The translations under genes and the position numbers were made by a program. A stretch of 10,020 nucleotides of DNA, from the NCBI GenBank assembly GCA_007118075.1, contig SKSH01000182.1, positions 1-10,020 on the forward strand, read 5' to 3'. Below the pieces are notes generated by a model, which saw nothing but the letters and a program-made list of their open reading frames with translations, was not told the origin of the DNA and ran no database searches. The DNA is from Halobacteriales archaeon (GTDB lineage Archaea; Halobacteriota; Halobacteria; Halobacteriales; SKSH01). Shown here piece after piece: positions 1-6,470 of the stretch. The number at the start of each line of letters is the position of its first letter. The first letter of the stretch is position 1.

Positions 1-50
1 AAATGCTGACCCCCAATACATTGATGAAATCGCACAAAATCGTCGCTGGG

Positions 51-106
51 AGTTTCGATTCGAAATAATAATAATTCAATAAACTGACATAGTTTCGATT
101 ATCGAA
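51..106. repeat. Pair of TTCGA palindromes sharing a 10-bp direct repeat
   Basis: The 10-mer AGTTTCGATT occurs at 51-60 and again at 91-100, exactly 40 bp apart. Each copy opens a short perfect palindrome with a 1-nt centre: TTTCGA-T-TCGAAA at 53-65 and TTCGAT-T-ATCGAA at 94-106. The pair lies just downstream of the cdc48 stop codon (minus strand) in AT-rich DNA. It could act as 3'-end hairpins of the cdc48 transcript, or as a paired operator for a gene off the left edge. The sequence pattern is certain; the function is inference. Confidence 0.55.
61..106 (-). terminator. Probable 3' end / terminator region of cdc48
   Basis: Read on the minus strand, the cdc48 stop codon is followed after 8 nt by a 6-bp hairpin (94-106) and then by T-rich sequence across about 66-90, with repeated TTATTATTATT. 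Archaeal RNA polymerase terminates mainly at T-rich tracts in the non-template strand, with or without a hairpin, so this fits a cdc48 terminator. No experimental end is visible, and the TATA-like T/A runs could instead belong to a promoter of a minus-strand gene to the left. Confidence 0.4.
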
Positions 107-114
107 GGTGCTAA

Positions 115-2340
115 CTATTGGAAACCGATTCGTCCAGGTTCTCGACCGAGGTGCGCATCCGGTTGCCCACCACGGAATTCCCGCTCCATCCGGCGGTAGT
201 ACTCCATGAGATCATCGGTGATCGTCGGTCGAACCTGCTCCATCGCTTTACGGAAATGACGCATCTCGACCTCCTCGGTATCGGGGTCTTCCCGGAGTGC
301 CTCCATGGCTGCCTCGCGGGCGATGTTCGCAAGATCGCTGCCCACGTAGCCATCGGTGATCTCTGCGAGCTCTCTGAGCGAGACATCCGCAGACAACGGT
401 GTATCCTTGGTATGGATCTTGAGAATCTGCTCACGTCCATCCACATCCGGTTCACCGATGAAGACCAGTCGGTCGAACCGGCCGGTCCGGATCAAGGCAG
501 GATCGATGATATCTGGCCGGTTGGTGGCACCGATGACGATCACATCCTCCATCTCCTCGAGTCCATCTAATTCGGTTAGCAACTGATTGACCACCCGTTC
601 ACTTACCTTCGACCCGACATCCTGGCTGCGACTCGGAGCGAGACTATCAAGCTCATCGAAGAAGATGACCGTGGGTGAAACTTGTCGTGCCTTGCGGAAG
701 GTCTGGCGGATCGCCTTCTCGCTCTCTCCAACCCACTTCGAGAGGAGTTGTGGGCCACGAATGCTGATGAAGTTCGCGTTGGTCTCGCTCGCGACCGCCC
801 TGGCCATGAGCGTCTTCCCGGTCCCTGGTGGGCCATACAACAGTACACCCTTCGGTGGATCGATGCCGAGGCGATCGAACCGTTCCGGATTGGTGAGTGG
901 CCACTCGACACTCTCCCTGACCTGCTGTTTCGGTTCGGTGAGCCCCCCGACATCATCCCAGGTTACCTTCGGTAGCTCGACGAGTACCTCCCGCATCGCG
1001 GAGGGCTCGACCTCGCCGAGGGCCTTTCTGAAGTCAGACCGCTTGACGATCATTCGATCGAGGAGAGCTGGCGGAATCTCCTCTTCGTCGAGATCGATCT
1101 CAGGAAGGTACCGTCGAAGGGCCTTCATCGCCGCCTCCTTGGACAGACTTTCGATGTCTGCTCCGACGAATCCATGGGTGTTCTCGGCGAGGTCGTCCAG
1201 GTTGACATCATCGGCAAGGGGCATCCCCCTCGTGTGGATACGGATGATCTCGTTCCGACCCGCTTCATCAGGTACACCGAGCTCAATCTCTCTGTCAAAG
1301 CGTCCTGGACGACGAAGCGCTGGATCAACCGAATCGAGCCGGTTCGTCGCGGCGATCACGATGACCTGACCACGGGTCTCGAGACCGTCCATCATCGTCA
1401 GTAACTGAGCGACAACCCGGCGTTCGACCTCCCCGGTCACGTCCTCTCGCTTTGGGGCAATCGAATCCAATTCATCGATGAAGACGATGCTCGGTGCCTC
1501 ATCGGTTGCGTCCTCGAATATCTCCCTGAGCTGCTGTTCGCTCTCGCCATAATACTTGGAGATTATCTCCGGACCAGCGATGGAGAAGAAGCTGGCTGAC
1601 GTCTCGTTGGCGACCGCCTTCGCGAGCAGCGTCTTGCCGGTTCCTGGCGGTCCGTGGAGCAAGACTCCCCTCGGTGGTTCGATACCGAGTTTCTTGAATA
1701 TCTGTGGGTGTTTCATCGGGAGTTCAACCATCTCCCGAACCCGTTGTATCTCTCCGGAGAGGCCACCGATATCCTCATAAGTGATTCCGCTCCCGGGTCG
1801 TTCGATACCGGTGATTGGCTCTTCGCGTAGTGTCACCTCGGTATCTTCGGTGACGATGACGACCCCATCGGGTTCAGTATCAACCGCGATCAGTGGAATC
1901 GCCTGTCCAGGAGATCGCATAAACGGATGATTTGTCGATGACATCACTGGAACGATGTCGCGTTCGACGACAGGTCGCTTGAGAATTTGGCGTTTGACCA
2001 TCCCAGCCGCATCGCTGCCGAATTGGACTGACGCATCCTCCGGTGGGGCAAGGACGAGTCGATCTGCCTTTTGTGCTTCGGCCTTCCGGATGGTCACCCG
2101 TTCGCCGATGCCAACATCGGCATTCTGTCGAGTGAAACCATCAATCCTGACCGTATCGGTATTCCAGTCGTTACGGTCGGCTCTCCACACCTTTGCCGCA
2201 GTGGTATCACCGCCCTCGATGGTGATGATCTCACCGGGGCTCAGTTTGAGATGTAAGAGCGTGTCCGGATCCAGCCGAGCGATACCCCGACCGGAGTCAT
2301 TCGGATAGGCCTTGTCTACCTCCAGTTGGACCTCGTTCAT
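115..2340 (-). CDS. cdc48: Cdc48/VAT-type AAA+ ATPase (p97-like unfoldase)
   Basis: Complete 741-aa protein, the normal length for archaeal Cdc48. The double-psi barrel/CDC48 N-terminal domain covers about residues 1-180. D1 follows with Walker A GPPGTGKT (230-237), pore loop KYYGES (262-267), Walker B IVFIDE (285-290) and arginine fingers near 344-350. D2 has Walker A GPPGTGKT (503-510), pore loop KWVGES (535-540), Walker B VIFFDE (558-563) and a second RTGRFDR near 618-624. The family forms cytosolic hexamers that use ATP to unfold proteins, often for the 20S proteasome; client choice here is unknown. The start at 2340 gives MNEVQLEVDKAYPNDSGRG, the usual haloarchaeal N-terminus. The frame stays open to 2607, but that 89-residue extension is Cys/Arg-rich and unlike the family. 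No Shine-Dalgarno precedes the ATG, suggesting a leaderless or short-leader transcript. The protein ends IGFQ, without a clear HbYX tail. Confidence 0.97.
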   Translation of the reverse strand: MNEVQLEVDKAYPNDSGRGIARLDPDTLLHLKLSPGEIITIEGGDTTAAKVWRADRNDWNTDTVRIDGFTRQNADVGIGERVTIRKAEAQKADRLVLAPPEDASVQFGSDAAGMVKRQILKRPVVERDIVPVMSSTNHPFMRSPGQAIPLIAVDTEPDGVVIVTEDTEVTLREEPITGIERPGSGITYEDIGGLSGEIQRVREMVELPMKHPQIFKKLGIEPPRGVLLHGPPGTGKTLLAKAVANETSASFFSIAGPEIISKYYGESEQQLREIFEDATDEAPSIVFIDELDSIAPKREDVTGEVERRVVAQLLTMMDGLETRGQVIVIAATNRLDSVDPALRRPGRFDREIELGVPDEAGRNEIIRIHTRGMPLADDVNLDDLAENTHGFVGADIESLSKEAAMKALRRYLPEIDLDEEEIPPALLDRMIVKRSDFRKALGEVEPSAMREVLVELPKVTWDDVGGLTEPKQQVRESVEWPLTNPERFDRLGIDPPKGVLLYGPPGTGKTLMARAVASETNANFISIRGPQLLSKWVGESEKAIRQTFRKARQVSPTVIFFDELDSLAPSRSQDVGSKVSERVVNQLLTELDGLEEMEDVIVIGATNRPDIIDPALIRTGRFDRLVFIGEPDVDGREQILKIHTKDTPLSADVSLRELAEITDGYVGSDLANIAREAAMEALREDPDTEEVEMRHFRKAMEQVRPTITDDLMEYYRRMEREFRGGQPDAHLGREPGRIGFQ

Positions 2341-2369
2341 GGTTCTACCGCGCGCAGCTTGCGTGGTGT

Positions 2370-2398
2370 CAATAGCGTATCGGTGACCATCACCGATA
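2370..2398 (-). promoter_or_regulatory. Inverted repeat / candidate operator upstream of cdc48
   Basis: TATCGGTGA (2378-2386) and TCACCGATA (2390-2398) are perfect 9-bp inverted arms around a 3-nt CCA centre, 38-58 bp upstream of the cdc48 ATG. Directly downstream on the minus strand is a weak TATA-like CTATTGA (about 2371-2377). That would put a transcription start a few nt before the ATG, consistent with a leaderless message. The repeat would then overlap the BRE side of the promoter, a plausible place for a dimeric repressor or activator. The palindrome is certain; the promoter assignment is inference. Confidence 0.45.
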
Positions 2399-2561
2399 GG
2401 TCTTACTCTCCGGTGAGATGCATTCGGATGACGTGTGGCAGACACGAGGGGGCAGCTGCGTGGACATCCTCCCCGACAGCCGAGAAGGACGGCACAAACA
2501 AATGGATGAAACATCGAGAATCGGAGACGACTTTTTCCCCATCGAACCCATAGTACGTTGC

Positions 2562-2783
2562 ATGGGACGTGTAAACAACGTGCTCTCACGAGCGAAGTAT
2601 GCCGCATTGTTCGCTGCCATCGGAGCGTTTATTGGTGGACTCATCAGCCGGGAAGCTGCGAGCACCGGTGCTGCAGCAGGTGCCCTACTTGGTGCATCGA
2701 TCGGGAACCATAGAGCAAGTGATGAGACCGTCAGTGCGAAGGTCAAATCCAAAGCGAAGAACACCGTCGCTCAGGAGAACTAG
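2562..2783 (+). CDS. Small glycine-zipper membrane protein, function unknown
   Basis: A 73-aa protein. Residues 11-28 form a hydrophobic helix (Ala/Ile/Phe-rich, G21, G25, G26). After a short SREAAS turn, a second helix carries a perfect glycine zipper: G36, G40, G44 and G48, each four residues apart. The tail (51-73) is polar and Lys-rich (KVKSKAKN), unusual for an acidic haloarchaeal proteome. Two tightly packed membrane helices with a basic tail are the likely topology. It resembles short glycine-zipper proteins seen in other haloarchaea, whose function I do not know. The ATG at 2562 is chosen because the helix begins soon after it. The frame is open upstream to ATGs at 2502 and 2418, but that 48-residue leader is soluble and Cys/Trp-containing, with no family look. 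It is divergent from cdc48 and overlaps the RND gene's stop codon tail to tail. Confidence 0.72.
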   Translation: MGRVNNVLSRAKYAALFAAIGAFIGGLISREAASTGAAAGALLGASIGNHRASDETVSAKVKSKAKNTVAQEN

Positions 2784-5701
2784 TCCCCGTTGTCGAGTTC
2801 CTCAGGTCCAAGGTATTTGAGCCAAAGCACGAGTAAGCTTGGAAGCAAGAGAATACTTCCTAAGAAGGCGTAGATAATCGTCAGCGCAGTGATGATGCCG
2901 AACTGCTGAAGGATCGGGATGATCGCGAGTGCCAACACGCCAAAGCCACCAGCCGTGGTCGCAGCACTGCCGAGCAATGCTCCACCGGTTCCGGTGACAC
3001 TTCGATGCATGGCTTCCCACACCTCTTGACCTCGATGCAGCTCCAATCTGAACCGTTCTGACATGTGGATATTGTACGCGACACCGAGTCCGATCGTGAG
3101 ACTCGTGATGGTCCCGGTGACCACGTTGAAGGGCATCCCGATGAGGTACATGGTCCCGAGGATGAGGGAGACAGCGAGTGCAATTGGTGCCAGGGTCACG
3201 ATTCCAAGGGTCGCACTCCCATCGGTGATCCGATAGACCGCCATCAAGAAGAGGAAGACAGCCACCAACGAGACCAGCAGGCTCTCAAAAACCGTCTCAA
3301 ACAGCTCTCCCTCGATAATCGAGAATACGACAATTTGTCCAGTCGCCGTCGCCGTCAGCCCGTCGCCATCCATTGAAGCAGCGATCGTTCGCATCTGTGT
3401 TTTCACCTCATCACCAGTCGCATCGCCACGGATAGCCACGGACATGAGCATGGCCTCGTATTCACCATCATCGGTTCGATAGATGATATCCATCGCCCGC
3501 TGTTCATCGGCGGCGAAGAACGCGTCATAGACGCTGACCAAGTCATCGTCTGGGATGCCATCACCCGTGGTATCAGCCTCGTTGAATACAGCAGCGAAGG
3601 TCTCGTTGTTCTGGGCAACCTCCTCCATCTCAGTGAGCGGGCTCGTCACTGCTGGCGAGCCATCGGCCAGAATCACCGTCACCGGTTGTTCTCCAGCGAC
3701 AGTAGCCCCATGATGCAGTCGCTCGAGGGTGTCGCCCTCGGTGATCGATCCCTCAACTAACACCAACGCCTCTAGATCTTGGCGTAAGAATCGATCATCG
3801 AGGAACTGGAGATTCGCCTTGATCGCATACTCACCCGGTCGGATCACCTCAGGGAAGTGTTGTGTCCAGGCGGCAGGTTCATCTGAGATGAAATCCTCGA
3901 CCTCGAAGCTCGTGTCGATGTCCGACGCTGCATAGGCACCTCCGGCGGTGAGTAGTAGTGCCACGATGACCACCAGAACCGGTGCTCGTTTGGCGAGACG
4001 ATAGCCGACTGAGAGAGCGGAAGTGAACCGACCACCTCCTGTCCCGAAAGCACGCTTCTTCCGGTTTATCCCGTGTCCTTCAAGGAAATTATCGAGTGAA
4101 ACCTTGACGGCAGGAACCAACAGTCCGAAGATCAACAACGCCGCAATGATGCCGAACGCACTAACAATCCCGAATTCACGAATCGGAGCAACGGGACTCA
4201 CCAGGTTGGCGAGAAAGCCGAATACCGCCGTTGCGGTAACCCAGGTGAGCGCAACGAGGAGCCCGCCGAGTGCCAAACGCATTGCATATCCCGAAGTTCG
4301 TTCTTCCTCCAAGGACCGTTGCTCTCGTTGGCGCATGAAGACATGGATGGCATAATCAATGGATAGCCCGATAAGCAACACCGGAACGGCGATGAATATC
4401 TGATTGAACTCGATTCCAGACCAACCGATAAAACCGAAAGTCCAGATTAACACCGCGATGATTCCAGCAACCCCGAGAATAATATCAAGTAAATCTCGAT
4501 ACGCGATCATCAGGGTCGCAATGACCAAGAGCAGTGCGAACGGGATGACCAAGGCCAGACTGTCCTCGAGCGATCGGTTGAGCTCGTCGGTGATGATGCC
4601 CTGTCCGAAGACAAATCCATCGTCCCCGAATCGATCATCGACTAGCTCAGCCATCCTGAGCTGGCTTTCGACTATCGTATCCGGGGCATCACCCTCAACG
4701 ACGATGTCCTCATCGATGAGTTGGGTGACTACAGAAATTCTCGCATCAGAGGTGGTAGTGCCTGGTTCGAAGTCCGTCGGGAGCAATCGCAACAATCCAG
4801 GTTGCCCATCCTCACCCAGCAGCCGTTCGATCATCGAGTCAAGTCGTTCGTCGGATGTCGTCTCGATCGCCGTGATTTGTTCGTCGGCTGTCGGCTCTAA
4901 AATGGGGATGGCAGCAGCCGTTGCCTCGAGCTCGTCAGCCCAAGCCTCAAGTTCGGCGAACTCGGCTCCAAGGAGTTCCGAACTCACTCGGTCATACTGT
5001 ATGGAGAGCTCTTCTTCGAACGATACCGGATCGATCTCATAGGCATCGAGGGCTCGTTGCAGGTTGCGAACCTCATAGACGATATCCTCGTAAACCGCAG
5101 CCTGTTGCGGTTCTAAATCAGCTGTCGCCTCCTCAACGGTCAATTCAATTGATTGGTTGAGCTCATCGCGTTCACTCTGGTTATTTTCCAGGCTGTTGAG
5201 TTCGGCTTGGTACCCTCTAATCGTCTCGAATGATCCAACGAGCATCTGGGCCGTCTGGTTGAGCTCGTCAAACGCTGCCTCAAGTTCGGCCTCTTCCTCT
5301 GCCACTGCTGCGGCTCGTTCTTGTTGAATCAGTGAGGTCGCGACGATCGATGCTAGATCGGTGAACGGATTGTTCGTCAGTGTCTCGTTGATGATTGGGT
5401 CATCTCGGAAATCCTGCTGCAATTCGATGGTTCCGATGAGCGTGTCACGGTCGAGGACGTTCTCACCCTGGACGATGATCTGTACGGCAGTGGTCGCCTC
5501 CTCATCGGGATCGCCGAAATGGTCATTTATGAATTCGAGTTTCTCTACCTCGGGAGAATCCGTCTCGAACTGTCCCAAGCCGGTATCTTGTGAGACACCA
5601 ACCCCTCCGTATCCGAGAGCTACCGTCAAGATGAGCATGACGACTATGGTGGCAACACGCCGGGTCGTCGTCCATTCGGCAATACGGTCAGCGGGGTCCA
5701 T
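2780..5701 (-). CDS. RND/MMPL-family exporter (COG1033-like), 12 TM
   Basis: A 973-aa membrane protein with RND architecture: TM1 about 13-32, a large external domain to about 380, TM2-6 about 382-532, TM7 about 572-591, a second external domain to about 800, and TM8-12 about 802-961. The first half keeps the MMPL/RND motif GLSIDY (D449-Y450) in TM4. The equivalent second-half motif is GLGVAY, with Ala875 where Asp is usual. The first ectodomain contains a Glu/Gln/Leu-rich helical stretch (about 125-265) likely to form a coiled coil. The second has DTTGDGIPDDD (710-720), like a calcium-binding loop. Relatives export lipids or hydrophobic compounds using an ion gradient; the substrate here is unknown. 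ATG at 5701 is preferred; a TTG one codon upstream (5704) is also in frame. It is divergent from the DUF151 gene. Confidence 0.93.
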   Translation of the reverse strand: MDPADRIAEWTTTRRVATIVVMLILTVALGYGGVGVSQDTGLGQFETDSPEVEKLEFINDHFGDPDEEATTAVQIIVQGENVLDRDTLIGTIELQQDFRDDPIINETLTNNPFTDLASIVATSLIQQERAAAVAEEEAELEAAFDELNQTAQMLVGSFETIRGYQAELNSLENNQSERDELNQSIELTVEEATADLEPQQAAVYEDIVYEVRNLQRALDAYEIDPVSFEEELSIQYDRVSSELLGAEFAELEAWADELEATAAAIPILEPTADEQITAIETTSDERLDSMIERLLGEDGQPGLLRLLPTDFEPGTTTSDARISVVTQLIDEDIVVEGDAPDTIVESQLRMAELVDDRFGDDGFVFGQGIITDELNRSLEDSLALVIPFALLLVIATLMIAYRDLLDIILGVAGIIAVLIWTFGFIGWSGIEFNQIFIAVPVLLIGLSIDYAIHVFMRQREQRSLEEERTSGYAMRLALGGLLVALTWVTATAVFGFLANLVSPVAPIREFGIVSAFGIIAALLIFGLLVPAVKVSLDNFLEGHGINRKKRAFGTGGGRFTSALSVGYRLAKRAPVLVVIVALLLTAGGAYAASDIDTSFEVEDFISDEPAAWTQHFPEVIRPGEYAIKANLQFLDDRFLRQDLEALVLVEGSITEGDTLERLHHGATVAGEQPVTVILADGSPAVTSPLTEMEEVAQNNETFAAVFNEADTTGDGIPDDDLVSVYDAFFAADEQRAMDIIYRTDDGEYEAMLMSVAIRGDATGDEVKTQMRTIAASMDGDGLTATATGQIVVFSIIEGELFETVFESLLVSLVAVFLFLMAVYRITDGSATLGIVTLAPIALAVSLILGTMYLIGMPFNVVTGTITSLTIGLGVAYNIHMSERFRLELHRGQEVWEAMHRSVTGTGGALLGSAATTAGGFGVLALAIIPILQQFGIITALTIIYAFLGSILLLPSLLVLWLKYLGPEELDNGD

Positions 5702-5733
5702 CAATAATTAACCCAATATAGCCACCGTCAGGA

Positions 5734-5739
5734 GTAAAC
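5734..5739 (-). promoter_or_regulatory. Candidate promoter element of the RND gene
   Basis: On the minus strand GTTTAC(T) lies 33-38 bp upstream of the RND ATG. That fits a weak archaeal TATA box giving a leader of about 10 nt. A better-looking TATATT (5715-5720) is only 14-19 bp from the ATG, which would place initiation inside the gene, so it is less likely to be the box used for this start. Low-confidence inference. Confidence 0.25.
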
Positions 5740-5783
5740 GATTGTCGGTCTTTATCCGGGAAAGAGAAATGGAGCGAGACGAG

Positions 5784-5789
5784 TATATC
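5784..5789 (+). promoter_or_regulatory. Candidate TATA box for the DUF151 gene
   Basis: TATATC in an otherwise mixed-base stretch would direct initiation near 5810, about 45 nt before the chosen ATG at 5855. If correct, the in-frame TTG at 5798 would lie upstream of the transcript start and could not be used, supporting the later start. An AGGTG (5835-5839) in the leader resembles part of an archaeal Shine-Dalgarno but sits rather far from the ATG. Confidence 0.35.
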
Positions 5790-5854
5790 TGGATAGATTG
5801 AGAAAGCTTCTAGAATTCCGAGAGGCGAAGGGGATAGGTGTCTCGGCTCACAAG

Positions 5855-6337
5855 ATGAGTAGTATGGAACACGAGGCGACCGTCGAAGGCGTTGGTGTTA
5901 GCGTCGATAACGACGATATGGGTGTGCCAGCTGCCATCGTGGTGGCCAGGGACGAAATTCTCCCGATATTGATCAGCCCGAGTCAGGCAAAAGCCATTCA
6001 GTATGCACTTGAGGGGGTACCTCTTGAGCGACCGTTCACCCATGATCTCCTCGTCGAATTCGTCACCGATTTCGGTGGTGCGATCGACCGAGTTCGGATC
6101 GACGATCTATCGGATGGCACATTCTATGCGAAGCTCGACATCGAGGTGTTCCGAGAGGGTGAGCGCAAACGCTATGTGTACGATGCTCGGCCAAGTGATG
6201 GTATCGCGCTTGCCCTCCGAGTTGACTGCTCAATCTATGTAGATGATGACGTGTTAGATGCCGCTGGGATCGCCCCCGAAGAACTCCAGATTGAGGGGCT
6301 TGATATCGAGAAATCTGGCGACGTCGAGTACGAATAG
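5855..6337 (+). CDS. DUF151 / bifunctional nuclease (BFN) domain protein
   Basis: A 160-aa acidic soluble protein of the DUF151 family. The conserved core is visible: the AAIVVARDEILPI strand, SPSQAKAIQYALEG, ERPFTHDLL, FGGAIDRVRIDDLSDGTFYAKL, and the signature DARPSDGIALALR near residues 123-135. A C-terminal tail is rich in Asp and Glu. Some plant members are reported to have RNase and DNase activity, and other members are structural-genomics targets. The role in archaea is not established, so 'nuclease' is a family label, not a proven activity. Start: MSSMEHEATVEGV at 5855 is chosen; MEHEAT at 5864 is equally close to family N-termini. The frame extends to a TTG at 5798, but those residues (RKLLEFREAKG...) are basic and atypical. 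It is divergent from the RND gene and has a T-tract after its stop. Confidence 0.88.
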   Translation: MSSMEHEATVEGVGVSVDNDDMGVPAAIVVARDEILPILISPSQAKAIQYALEGVPLERPFTHDLLVEFVTDFGGAIDRVRIDDLSDGTFYAKLDIEVFREGERKRYVYDARPSDGIALALRVDCSIYVDDDVLDAAGIAPEELQIEGLDIEKSGDVEYE

Positions 6338-6371
6338 CCGGCTGAGAGAAGAGCATTTACGACGTGTTTTT
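6336..6371 (+). terminator. Probable terminator of the DUF151 gene
   Basis: The stop codon region overlaps an 8-bp self-complementary AGCCGGCT (6336-6343). About 23 nt later a GTTTTTG run gives five consecutive T residues (6367-6371). A T-run shortly after a stop is the usual archaeal termination signal. It is modest in length, so read-through into the downstream permease cannot be excluded. Confidence 0.35.
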
Positions 6372-6398
6372 GAAATGCGAACAGACTATTAGATGGAA

Positions 6399-6404
6399 TA
6401 TATT
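6399..6404 (+). promoter_or_regulatory. Candidate TATA box for the permease gene
   Basis: TATATT, within GGAATATATTG, lies 67-72 bp upstream of the permease ATG. It would set a start near 6427 and a leader of roughly 40-45 nt. It is the clearest AT-rich promoter-like hexamer in this intergenic stretch, and the first copy of the direct repeat begins on its last base. Confidence 0.4.
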
Positions 6405-6443
6405 GTAGGTACCAATGCCGAGAAATGCTGTGTGTAGGTACCA
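6404..6443. repeat. 11-bp direct repeat TGTAGGTACCA, candidate operators
   Basis: TGTAGGTACCA occurs exactly at 6404-6414 and 6433-6443, with start-to-start spacing of 29 bp, close to three helical turns. Each copy contains the palindrome GGTACC. One copy sits between the probable TATA box and transcription start, and the other just after the start. That is where a repressor would block initiation or escape. The repeat is seen directly; the binding role is inference. Confidence 0.5.
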
Positions 6444-6470
6444 CCCGATGACAATCTTCACCTCGGACAA

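Noticed and set aside
1..21. Possible minus-strand gene start (ATG at 19-21, reading MYWGSAF) running off the left edge
   Set aside because: Only seven codons are visible, with no recognisable family or well-placed promoter. Too little to call.
587..1369. 260-aa open frame on the plus strand, antisense to cdc48
   Set aside because: Ser/Arg-rich composition with no domain sense. It mirrors the codon bias of the strongly supported cdc48 gene on the other strand.
2418..2561. Upstream starts (2418, 2502) for the small glycine-zipper gene
   Set aside because: The extra residues look like translated intergenic DNA. The helix-proximal ATG at 2562 gives a normal small membrane protein. Not fully excluded.
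2341..2607. N-terminal extension of Cdc48 by 89 residues to a start at 2607
   Set aside because: The extension is Cys/Arg/His-rich and unlike Cdc48. MNEVQLEVDK at 2340 matches the normal haloarchaeal N-terminus and length, and the extension would run over the upstream inverted repeat and the divergent gene's start.
4404..5042. 212-aa open frame on the plus strand, antisense to the RND gene
   Set aside because: Ser-rich low-complexity translation, an antisense shadow of the RND ectodomain.
5715..5720. TATATT as the RND gene's TATA box
   Set aside because: It is only 14-19 bp from the ATG, so initiation about 25 bp downstream would fall inside the coding region.
5798..5854. TTG start at 5798 for the DUF151 gene
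   Set aside because: The extra residues are atypical for the family, and a likely TATA box at 5784-5789 would place the transcript start downstream of this TTG.
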